Positions 1 through 6,313 of a DNA stretch of 10,853 nt are shown in pieces. The notes under the pieces are model-generated. The model worked only from the letters and a program-made list of their open reading frames with translations, was not told where the DNA came from and did no database searches. The position numbers were made by a program, and so were the translations under genes. Position 1 is the first letter of the stretch, and each line of letters begins with the position of its first letter. This DNA is from Pontiella desulfatans (GTDB lineage Bacteria; Verrucomicrobiota; Kiritimatiellia; Kiritimatiellales; Pontiellaceae), in NCBI GenBank assembly GCA_029287275.1, contig JARFRL010000155.1, positions 1-10,853 of the forward strand, read 5' to 3'.

Positions 1-346
1 GAATATGACTTCCGGTGACCATGATGGACGGACAAGCGTGAACCAACCCGTACAACGCGACCGCGGGTGATGGAATGAAGCCGCAGTTGACGGGCGCGTA
101 GCCCATGTCGGCAGCGGCTTTCGCGACGGCGGCCATGATCCGTCCGCTGCTCGGCCGTAGATCGCCGGCGATCGCGACCTCCTCGCCCGCTTTTTTCAAC
201 GCGCCCGATTCCTCGAGATACTGAAGAAAGCCTTTGGTGTAGGCATAGCAAACCTGATCCGTCATTTCCACGGCCAGCCCGCGGGCGCCGCTGGTGCCGA
301 ACTTGACGCCGCTCTTCGCCATGAGATCGTTGATTTTAATGCCCAT
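1..346 (-). CDS. Phosphomannomutase/phosphoglucomutase family protein (N-terminal 115 residues, cut by window edge)
   Basis: This is the start of an alpha-D-phosphohexomutase, which interconverts hexose 6-phosphate and 1-phosphate through a phosphoserine for sugar-nucleotide synthesis. Seen: FGTSGARG at residues 16-23, the family N-terminal phosphate-binding segment; GDLRPSS at 61-67; and VTGSH at 110-114, the active-site loop with Ser113 as the expected phosphoserine. The TGSHI form replaces the commoner TASHNP and is known in a bacterial phosphomannomutase subgroup. The start at 346 is supported by GGAGA about 5 bases upstream. The gene follows hisI by 19 bp on the same strand, so the two are probably co-transcribed. 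Mannose versus glucose specificity cannot be judged from this fragment, and the rest of the gene lies outside the window. Confidence 0.9.
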   Translation of the reverse strand, partial: MGIKINDLMAKSGVKFGTSGARGLAVEMTDQVCYAYTKGFLQYLEESGALKKAGEEVAIAGDLRPSSGRIMAAVAKAAADMGYAPVNCGFIPSPAVALYGLVHACPSIMVTGSHI

Positions 347-365
347 GCTATTCTCCAATATAAAT

Positions 366-782
366 TTACGCGTCGATGTTTTCGAGCTGGGTTGGATTTT
401 CGAGATCGATCTTGCGATAGTAGCAGTTCCGCGGCGTTCCGGAGGCGTTTTTGGTGTGGCAGATTCCGCCGCGGTTGGGGCGCACGACGAAGAGCAACGA
501 GTTCTGCTCGCAGTTCACGTAGGCCTCCAACAGCTCGAAGGTCTCGCCGGAGGTCAGGCCTTTGATCCAGAGCTCCTGGCGCGAGGAACTCCACAACACC
601 AGCATCTTGCGCTTGAGCGACTCCTCGAACGCGATCTGATTGATGTAGGCCACGAGAATGACTTCCTTGGTGTCCGCGTGCTGCACGGCCACGGGAATGA
701 TGCCCTTGGTGCCTTCCACGGCTTTCTCCAGCTTGTTCCAATCCAGCGCGAGTTCCAATCCTTCTTCGAGTTCTTTGCTCAT
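366..782 (-). CDS. hisI: Phosphoribosyl-AMP cyclohydrolase (HisI, NCEQN variant)
   Basis: The enzyme opens the adenine ring of phosphoribosyl-AMP in histidine biosynthesis and acts in the cytoplasm. At 138 residues it has the length of stand-alone HisI, with no HisE pyrophosphohydrolase domain. Seen: VAYINQIAFEESL at 44-56; LWSSSRQELWIKGLTSGE at 63-80, the family core (usually YWSRSR..LW.KG.TSG); and cysteines 91, 108 (GICHT) and 120 (RNCYY), which match the three zinc cysteines. Odd point: the usual DCDxD magnesium motif reads NCEQN at 90-94, so the acidic residues are largely replaced. A good ribosome site (GAAGGA) precedes the ATG. It lies upstream of the phosphomannomutase and divergent from the TPR gene. 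A broken second copy of its 5' end lies at 3376-3455. Confidence 0.9.
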   Translation of the reverse strand: MSKELEEGLELALDWNKLEKAVEGTKGIIPVAVQHADTKEVILVAYINQIAFEESLKRKMLVLWSSSRQELWIKGLTSGETFELLEAYVNCEQNSLLFVVRPNRGGICHTKNASGTPRNCYYRKIDLENPTQLENIDA

Positions 783-925
783 AGTCGTTTCCTTCTCTGT
801 TTAGAAAGATGGAGGGTCTAATAATGCCCTTCCCCGAGCAAGCCGAACTTTGGAAAAAGCCGCCGCGCGCGGCGAAACGTCGAATACCCTTGATGAACAA
901 TACGGGATTTCATATCGTCCGTTTC
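783..925. promoter_or_regulatory. Divergent intergenic region between hisI and the TPR gene, with a 14-bp perfect palindrome
   Basis: This 143-bp gap must hold the promoters for leftward hisI and the rightward TPR gene. A perfect 14-bp palindrome, CGCCGCGCGCGGCG, occupies 861-874 and could be a hairpin or a protein site. No convincing -10/-35 pair stands out for either direction. The TPR reading frame stays open leftwards to 809, so part of this stretch could be coding if a start upstream of 926 is used. Confidence 0.35.
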
Positions 926-3268
926 ATGAAAAACGTTCACGTCCTTGCCCGTGTTTTCGCCGTGTTTTCACTCGTCGCGCCGGTCGTGATCGCCGCGCCG
1001 TTGGATCGGCTTTCTCCCGCGGAGCGAGCCTTTTGCGAGGTTCACATGGAACGCGCGCTCGAACTCTACCGAGCCGGCGAACAGGAGGCCGCGCTCGAAT
1101 CGCTCGACGCGTCCTACCATCTCGCGGACGAAAAATTCCGCGATTCGTTTTTCGTTCATCGGATCATCTGGTGGGAGGCGCAGGTGGACTCCGGCAAGGA
1201 GGACGAGGAGTGGGGCCTGAAGCTGTTCCGTTACCTGCGCGACCGCGAGCACAGGCTTCATCCGGAACACGCCATCAAAATTCCCGGCCGCGATTTCGTG
1301 CTGTATGGCAACATTATCGAAAAACTGGAAAACCTCGGCATGCTGGCCGAGGCCCGCGCCGAAACCAGGCCCCTCGAGTTCACCTTGTCCGAGGATCTGG
1401 GGTTTGATCTCACCTGCGAGAGCTATTCCGACAACGGCCCCCTCTTCGAATTCCTCCCCGAAGTCCGCGCGCGCGCCTATCCCATCATGCGGAACGACAA
1501 TCCGGAATACGGCGCCAACGCCTCAGGCTGCTCGACGTTCGTCTACTACTGCTACATGTACGGCCTTCAATATTCCTCCAACGCCGCGCTCGACGCGGGC
1601 GACTGGAAACGCGCCGCCGAACTGGCCGACTGGTTTCTGCAATACAACGACGCCTTCGCGCTCAGCCAAGAGCGGATGCGCGGCGAGGTTTGCCGCCACG
1701 CGCTCTACGCGACCGACACGCTCGCCGACATCTGCCTGATCCACGGCTATCCCGCGGACGCCGCGGAATGGTACGAAACCTTTCTCGGCAAGATGGATTC
1801 CGGCCAGTACACCGCCTCGACCAACGTCTACTTCAAAGCCCGGCTCAACCTCGCCCGGATCCAAATCCAACAGGGAACCTTGCCGCCCGACGCGGCGCGA
1901 ATGGCCCGAACCGCCGTGGAGGGCATCGAAGCGTGGGAACACTTCGACCGACTCGAAATCATTCACGCCAAACTCAGCGAGGCACGCGTCCTCCACGCGC
2001 TCGGGCGTCCCCGCGAAGCCTGGGCGATCGTGAACGGCCTGTTCGAGGAAACCGCGTTTGACGTCAACACCTACCATCAGCTTCGCATCCTCACCACCGC
2101 CATCGATCTGGCGTTGAACGAAGGCGGAACGCATCCCGAACTAGAACAATGGCTGTTGATCGCGCTGGATAACGAACGGCGGATGGGAAACAAATTCGGA
2201 GAACTCCCGCTTTACGAAAAATACGCGCGGTTTCTACGTCTCCAAGGCCGCTTCGACGAGGCCGAGGCGATCCTGCGCGAATCCGTTCGCCTGGCCAAAG
2301 CCATGAACATCCCCCGCGGCGTGGAACGCGCTCAGCTCGCGCTGGACGAACTTCGCGGCCAACCCGTGGAGCCCCGACTCGCCGACGCGCCGGCAGCCCC
2401 CGCCCCATCCGACGCCGCGGTCGAGCAACGCGTCCCCGCCACGGAACCGGAAGTCCGCCACGGCGAAACCGCGGCCGCGGGGATCCGCGTCGCCGCGCGG
2501 ATTCCGGTCGACATCCAACCCATCCTCAGCCTTAGCGCCGCGTTGCCCGGCCGCTCCGCCCACGGCCGCTTCTATCTCACCAATCCCGGCGCGACGCCGC
2601 GGACCGGCGCGCTGCTAATCGTAGGGCGCGTCGAAACTCCGAACTGGCGGAACGACCAATGGCTTACGATGCAGGCAAGCCCCGCCTTCAAGCACGTCGT
2701 CCTTTCCCGCCCCCTCTTGTTGTCGCCCGGCGAAAGCCGCGTCATCGACATCACCGGAATGCCCGCCTCGGATGGAGCGGGAGGAACCGTGAGCTGCTCG
2801 TGGATGGAGGATGGCGCGGTGATCGCCGAAGGCCAATGGGAATACCGCGCCGGCGGAACGGAGAATCGCACCGCGGTGATCGACGCGCATGAGACGCGCG
2901 ACAATCCGTTTTATCTGGTGCCCATCAACCACACCGTTCAGCGCCGCGACACCGAATCCGCCGAAGTGGTCGACCTAACCGTCGTGGCTTCCGCTCCCAT
3001 GCGGATCGAAGCCTATGACGGCGCCACGGGCCGACTGCTCTACGTCGACGCGAACGGCGACGGCGATTTCAAAGACGCGGGCGATGTGATCGCCTCCGAC
3101 AGCAACAACAACAATTGGCCGGACGTCATCTTCGGCGCGGGCGATCCGATGGCCATGCTGACGCTCTACGTGAAAGCAATCCAGTTGGATGACCTCGAAA
3201 AAGAGCTGACCATCAAGCTTCGGGAAGAGGGCGAATGGCGGGTCGACGCGGTGGACGTGATCAAATAG
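926..3268 (+). CDS. Exported TPR-repeat protein with C-terminal calcium-loop-like segment, function unknown
   Basis: I do not recognise a named family. With the start at 926 the protein has 780 residues. Residues 1-24 look like a signal peptide (Met-Lys, a hydrophobic stretch, Ala-rich end before PLDRL), which is why I prefer this ATG although no clear ribosome site precedes it; in-frame ATGs at 893 and 809 are alternatives. From about 35 to 475 the chain is helical with TPR-like pairs, for example around 350-375 (ARVLHALGRPREAW) and 433-460 (YARFLRLQGRFDEAEAIL). A Pro/Ala-rich linker follows at about 480-515, then a beta-rich region to about 680. Near 708-733 the sequence DANGDGDFKDAGD and an Asn run before WPDV resemble an EF-hand or dockerin-type calcium loop. 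An extracytoplasmic structural or binding role is likely; the substrate or partner is unknown. The gene is convergent with the hisF remnant, with 6 bp between them. Confidence 0.8.
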   Translation: MKNVHVLARVFAVFSLVAPVVIAAPLDRLSPAERAFCEVHMERALELYRAGEQEAALESLDASYHLADEKFRDSFFVHRIIWWEAQVDSGKEDEEWGLKLFRYLRDREHRLHPEHAIKIPGRDFVLYGNIIEKLENLGMLAEARAETRPLEFTLSEDLGFDLTCESYSDNGPLFEFLPEVRARAYPIMRNDNPEYGANASGCSTFVYYCYMYGLQYSSNAALDAGDWKRAAELADWFLQYNDAFALSQERMRGEVCRHALYATDTLADICLIHGYPADAAEWYETFLGKMDSGQYTASTNVYFKARLNLARIQIQQGTLPPDAARMARTAVEGIEAWEHFDRLEIIHAKLSEARVLHALGRPREAWAIVNGLFEETAFDVNTYHQLRILTTAIDLALNEGGTHPELEQWLLIALDNERRMGNKFGELPLYEKYARFLRLQGRFDEAEAILRESVRLAKAMNIPRGVERAQLALDELRGQPVEPRLADAPAAPAPSDAAVEQRVPATEPEVRHGETAAAGIRVAARIPVDIQPILSLSAALPGRSAHGRFYLTNPGATPRTGALLIVGRVETPNWRNDQWLTMQASPAFKHVVLSRPLLLSPGESRVIDITGMPASDGAGGTVSCSWMEDGAVIAEGQWEYRAGGTENRTAVIDAHETRDNPFYLVPINHTVQRRDTESAEVVDLTVVASAPMRIEAYDGATGRLLYVDANGDGDFKDAGDVIASDSNNNNWPDVIFGAGDPMAMLTLYVKAIQLDDLEKELTIKLREEGEWRVDAVDVIK

Positions 3269-3274
3269 AGCCGT

Positions 3275-3379
3275 CTACAGACGCACTTCAACACCCTGCG
3301 CGCGCATGAATTCCTTCACCTCGCGGATCGTGAATTCGCCGAAGTGGAAAATAGAGGCGGCCAGAACCGCGGCGGCCTT
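3275..3379 (-). pseudogene. hisF 3' remnant (last 34-35 codons)
   Basis: Read on the minus strand in the frame ending at the TAG at 3275-3277, this stretch encodes the C-terminus of HisF (imidazole glycerol phosphate synthase cyclase subunit). It contains AVLAASIFHFGEF, VKEFM and GVEVRL, aligning without gaps to residues 219-252 of the intact HisF at 6314-7072, with roughly two thirds of residues identical. The remainder of the gene is absent: at about 3376-3380 it runs directly into the 5' end of a hisI copy, in a different frame. Its base composition is closer to the native flanks than to the intact hisF 3' end. It is most simply the displaced tail of the original host hisF, which once faced the TPR gene. 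Confidence 0.85.
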
Positions 3380-3455
3380 TCGTTCCCTCAACCGCCTTTT
3401 CAAGTTTGTTCCAATCCAGCGCCAGTTCCAACCCCTCTTCCAACTCCTTGCTCAT
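3376..3455 (-). pseudogene. hisI 5' remnant (first 27 codons) fused out of frame to the hisF tail
   Basis: From the ATG at 3453-3455 this encodes the same first 27 residues as the intact HisI at 366-782 (starting MSKELEEGLELALDWN), then stops being HisI. By my count the two copies differ at 17 of 81 bases, all synonymous. An intact-looking ribosome site (AAGGAG, complement of 3463-3468) sits upstream, so the fragment kept its translation start. At the junction an AAAGGC stretch fits both hisI (codons 26-27) and the hisF tail, suggesting joining at a short microhomology. Translation would read through into the wrong hisF frame and give a 56-residue nonsense fusion ending near 3288. Confidence 0.88.
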
Positions 3456-3505
3456 ATCGTTTCTCCTTAAAATTAATATGAGATGTCTTAATACGCACCC
3501 GGCCA

Positions 3506-3604
3506 TTACAATTCCAACTCCACGTCATCAAATTTATACTCCACCACGTAGATCGTCTTTATCTGAAAGTAGAAAAACACGCCTTTACATTGAAGCTTAC
3601 TGGA
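3506..3604 (-). pseudogene. 3' tail of an unidentified gene (32 codons, no start)
   Basis: On the minus strand a frame open from an in-frame stop at 3605-3607 to a stop at 3506-3508 reads as plausible protein: GVFFYFQ followed by IKTIYVVEYKFDDVELEL and a stop. Alternating hydrophobic and polar residues suggest two or three beta strands at the end of a domain. There is no start codon, so it looks like the tail of a truncated gene that once lay 50 bp upstream of the hisI copy in the same orientation. I do not recognise the family. It may be chance, but the match to coding style and the position among two other gene scraps argue for a remnant. Confidence 0.4.
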
Positions 3605-3729
3605 TTACGCACACTAAATTAGATGCCTGCTCCTTTGTTTGTGAATAATGATCATTTTATCTGTAATTCTACGTATTAATTAAGTCATAAAACACACGTA
3701 GGTTACCCTTTAACGTCGAAGGTAGCTAA
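3605..3729 (+). promoter_or_regulatory. AT-rich leader of the AraC-family gene with a candidate promoter
   Basis: This non-coding stretch precedes the regulator gene. TTGTTT at 3635-3640 and TTATCT at 3657-3662, 16 bp apart, are a possible weak sigma-70 promoter. CTACGT at 3669-3674 and ACGTAG at 3696-3701 form an inverted repeat that could be a regulator site. Neither is strong. No copy of the 11-bp repeat found upstream of the oxidoreductase gene is present here. Confidence 0.3.
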
Positions 3730-4743
3730 ATGAATAAAATAACCTCATTATTCGTCAGAAAAATTATTAATGAAGTCCCTGATGACATCGAAAAGGATGT
3801 TTTGCTGCGCTCCGTTGGAATCAATCCTCTCGCCCCTATTGATCCTTCGCAAATGGTGCCTGATATTGAATACTACGCACTACTTGAACGGATCGCTGAA
3901 GTTGATGAAACAGTCTTAACGCTCCCTTTAAGAACGGGTGCGGCCATGCGTTGTGATGAGTACGGCGCTTTGGGTCTGGCATGGAAAACAGCGCTCAATC
4001 TTCAGGGGTCCTATGAGCGGGCAGTTCGTTTCGCCCGTGTGCTAACAAATGTGTCGACCTATGGGATCGAAACGACCACTCATGGCGCATTTATGCACCT
4101 TCATCGCGAAGGCGAACGCCGCTTGGGCATGCGACTTTCAAACGAGGCATCACTAGCCAGCATCGTATCCATCAGCCGGCAAGCTACTACAGTGGAATTC
4201 AAACCGGTCGCTGTCTTTTTTAAACACGCTCCACCGAATTCAATTAAAGAGCACGAAATTTATTTTGGATGCCCAGTCCATTTTGAAGCAGATCGTGATG
4301 CCATACTCGTATCCACAGAAGACTTAAACATCCCCAATCGACTTGGCGACGAAATGATATCGAGTTTCTTTGACTCGCATCTTGATGCTGAAGTTTCGAA
4401 ACTAGAGGCTGAAGAAACACTCACCCATCGTGTTCAGCTTCAGATTGCACGATCATTGAGTGAGGGTGTTCCGGCAATCTCTGATGCAGCGCGCCATATG
4501 GGAATGAGTGGTCGTACACTTCAAAGAAAATTATCCGATTTGGGATATACTTATCAGAACCTCGTTGACGAATCGCGGCGAAAATTAGCGAAGACGCTAT
4601 TGAAAGAGACCGAGTATTCACTGGCAGAAGTTGCTTTTATGTCGGGTTTTTCCGAGCAAAGCGCATTTACTCGCGCTTTTAAACGATGGGCGGGGCAAAC
4701 ACCGCGATCCTACCGTTTAACATTCGACCCCCCTTCCCGCTAA
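3730..4743 (+). CDS. AraC-family transcriptional regulator with arabinose-binding-like N-terminal domain
   Basis: This 337-residue cytoplasmic protein has the two-part layout of OruR/ArgR-type AraC regulators. Residues about 20-200 form the ligand-sensing domain typical of that group (Arabinose_bd, containing LPLRTGAAMRCDEYGALG around 65-82). Two helix-turn-helix units lie at about 250-268 (ISDAARHMGMSGRTLQRKL) and 297-329 (SLAEVAFMSGFSEQSAFTRAF ending TPRSYR), the signature of the family. The effector is unknown. A modest GAAGG precedes the ATG. Base composition is low in GC compared with the flanking native genes, and the style resembles Gammaproteobacteria. The two downstream plus-strand genes, separated from it by a gap with operator-like repeats, are the obvious targets. 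Confidence 0.92.
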   Translation: MNKITSLFVRKIINEVPDDIEKDVLLRSVGINPLAPIDPSQMVPDIEYYALLERIAEVDETVLTLPLRTGAAMRCDEYGALGLAWKTALNLQGSYERAVRFARVLTNVSTYGIETTTHGAFMHLHREGERRLGMRLSNEASLASIVSISRQATTVEFKPVAVFFKHAPPNSIKEHEIYFGCPVHFEADRDAILVSTEDLNIPNRLGDEMISSFFDSHLDAEVSKLEAEETLTHRVQLQIARSLSEGVPAISDAARHMGMSGRTLQRKLSDLGYTYQNLVDESRRKLAKTLLKETEYSLAEVAFMSGFSEQSAFTRAFKRWAGQTPRSYRLTFDPPSR

Positions 4744-4746
4744 ATC

Positions 4747-4778
4747 AACATCTGGCGTCTTCGGGTAAACATTTGGCG
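4747..4778 (+). promoter_or_regulatory. Candidate AraC-type operator: two 11-bp direct repeats spaced 21 bp
   Basis: AACATCTGGCG at 4747-4757 and AACATTTGGCG at 4768-4778 match at 10 of 11 positions and begin exactly 21 bp apart, two turns of the helix. AraC-family activators typically bind two direct half-sites with this spacing, on one DNA face. The pair lies just after the regulator stop and 71 bp before the oxidoreductase start. No strong -10/-35 follows, as expected of an activator-dependent promoter. Binding itself is inferred. Confidence 0.5.
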
Positions 4779-4848
4779 GACACAGTCAAGATTTACTCCA
4801 TCCATATCAGCAAAGTGATTGTAACCCCTAAATAAGGAGATACACGTC

Positions 4849-5721
4849 ATGAGCAATAACCAAAATAAATTCAGTAATTTAGAAGGTCTCACTCTAGTCC
4901 TCGGAGCCACCGGAAAAACGGGACGCCGAGTTGCCGAGGGTTTGCAAAAAAAGAATATACCGATTCGACTCGGTTCACGTTCCGCCTCCCCATCATTTTA
5001 TTGGGACGAGGAAGCGAGCTGGGATGAGTGCCTGAAAAATGTGCATGTGGTATACATCAACTATGCGCCCGACCTCGCCTTACCCGGTGCCACCGACAGC
5101 ATTCGATCCTTTGTGAACCGAGCATTGGACCATGGGGTAAAACGCATGGTCCTCTTGTCCGGTCGCGGTGAAGCGGAAGCGCAGGCGTGTGAAAAAATAG
5201 TTCAGGAGAGTGCTGTGGATTGGACCATCGTCCGCGCAAGCTGGTTTTACCAGAACTTTTCGGAAGGTGCTTTTATGGATATGGTTCTTTCCGGTCGGAT
5301 GACTCTGCCTGTCAGTGACATACCCGAGCCTTTCGTAGATGTTGATGACATCGCCGAGGTCGCCGTCGCGGCTCTGTCGGAACCCGGACATGCGGGCCAG
5401 ATATATGAAGTTACAGGCCCTCGCCTCATGACTTTCAGAGAAATTTCGGACGAACTCAGCCATGCAATCGGCCGCGAAATCGAATATATGCAGATTCCCC
5501 TCGAAACATTCGTCGGTGCAATAGCCGATTCCGGTGCACCAAAGGAAGTTGTATGGCTGATGGATTACCTATTTACCACCGTTTTAGACGGTCGCAATGC
5601 ATACCTCACTGACGGCATTCAGCGTGCCCTCGGAAGGCCGCCCAAAGACTTCTTCGACTTTGCACGCGAAGTTGCTACAACCGGCATCTGGTCAAACAAC
5701 ACGGCAAGCCGTAATGCATAA
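4849..5721 (+). CDS. NmrA-like NAD(P)-binding oxidoreductase (atypical short-chain dehydrogenase)
   Basis: The 290-residue protein has an N-terminal Rossmann fold: LVLGATGKTGRRV at about 17-29 holds the glycine-rich GATGxTG dinucleotide motif, and Arg44 in LGSRSAS suggests NADP preference. WTIVRASWFYQNFSE at 125-139 and FVDVDDIAEVAVAAL at 162-176 are typical of the NmrA/quinone oxidoreductase-2 branch of atypical SDRs, which lack the classical YxxxK site. Members act on quinones or small ketones, or sense redox state; the substrate here is unknown. A strong ribosome site (AAGGAGA, 4834-4840) supports the start. It sits between the AraC-type regulator and a DUF1772 membrane protein and probably works with the latter. 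Confidence 0.9.
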   Translation: MSNNQNKFSNLEGLTLVLGATGKTGRRVAEGLQKKNIPIRLGSRSASPSFYWDEEASWDECLKNVHVVYINYAPDLALPGATDSIRSFVNRALDHGVKRMVLLSGRGEAEAQACEKIVQESAVDWTIVRASWFYQNFSEGAFMDMVLSGRMTLPVSDIPEPFVDVDDIAEVAVAALSEPGHAGQIYEVTGPRLMTFREISDELSHAIGREIEYMQIPLETFVGAIADSGAPKEVVWLMDYLFTTVLDGRNAYLTDGIQRALGRPPKDFFDFAREVATTGIWSNNTASRNA

Positions 5722-5732
5722 TCGTATTGAAC

Positions 5733-5756
5733 GGGGCTACGCAGCTGCTTAGCCCT
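5733..5756 (+). other. Intercistronic stem-loop between the oxidoreductase and DUF1772 genes
   Basis: GGGCTA at 5734-5739 pairs with TAGCCC at 5750-5755, with one further G-T pair outside; the loop contains the palindrome GCAGCTGC. No T-run follows, so it is not a standard rho-independent terminator. It may stabilise or separate the two messages. Confidence 0.3.
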
Positions 5757-5802
5757 GATTCATTCAACCATACAAAAACGTAAATACTTTAAGGACGATA
5801 TT

Positions 5803-6297
5803 ATGAATCTCATCTCATTTACACTGGGACTTTCTCTGTTACTGTGCGCTCTTGTGGCGGGGCTCCTGCTGGCATTCTGTATTGTCGTGATGCCGGGCAT
5901 TCAATGCCTGAACGATAATGATTACCTTAAGGCGTTCAAGGTCATGGACGGAGTGATTCAAAATAATCAACCAATCTTTATGTTGATCTGGCTTGGCTCA
6001 ACCACCGCTCTGATCGTTTCCACCCTGATTGGTTTCCGGCAGCTGAGCGGCCTTGACCAACTCCTGCTGGCAACCGCCTGCTCGGCATATCTCATTGGAG
6101 TACAATTACCTACAGTTAAAATCAACATTCCCCTGAACAACGGGATTCAGACTTTGAATCTTGAAGAGATGAGTCGGACGGATTTTCAGGACGCACGAAA
6201 AATATTTGAGCCGACCTGGACACGATGGAATACATTTCGAACCGTCATAGCCACCTTCACTACAGCGATATTGATCGTATTGGTAATCCGGCTTTGA
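5803..6297 (+). CDS. DUF1772 (anthrone oxygenase-like) integral membrane protein
   Basis: This 164-residue protein has four predicted membrane helices at about 5-30, 57-78, 84-104 and 145-163. Family-type conserved features are visible: CIVVMPGI at 26-33, MDGVIQNNQPIF at 48-59, PTVKINIPLNNGI at 103-115, and FEPTWTRWNTFRT around 135-147. DUF1772 includes fungal anthrone oxygenases, but most bacterial members are uncharacterised, so no reaction is assigned. A ribosome site (AAGGA) precedes the ATG. It follows the NmrA-like gene by 81 bp, and the pair likely forms a small redox unit under the AraC-type regulator. Its stop is only 16 bp from the stop of the convergent hisF. Confidence 0.88.
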   Translation: MNLISFTLGLSLLLCALVAGLLLAFCIVVMPGIQCLNDNDYLKAFKVMDGVIQNNQPIFMLIWLGSTTALIVSTLIGFRQLSGLDQLLLATACSAYLIGVQLPTVKINIPLNNGIQTLNLEEMSRTDFQDARKIFEPTWTRWNTFRTVIATFTTAILIVLVIRL

Positions 6298-6313
6298 AAC
6301 TAAATAGGCAGCG

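Noticed and set aside
294..821. Plus-strand open frame of 175 codons opposite hisI
   Set aside because: It is antisense to a clear HisI with family motifs, and its translation resembles no family.
809..925. N-terminal extension of the TPR protein from an ATG at 809
   Set aside because: The extension would bury the signal peptide, is rich in Pro, Lys and Arg and overlaps the leader region; the ATG at 926 starts a typical export signal.
3406..3648. Plus-strand open frame of 80 codons across the gene scraps
   Set aside because: Its first part is the reverse complement of the hisI remnant and the remainder is low-complexity Ser/Thr/Pro; no ribosome site and no domain.
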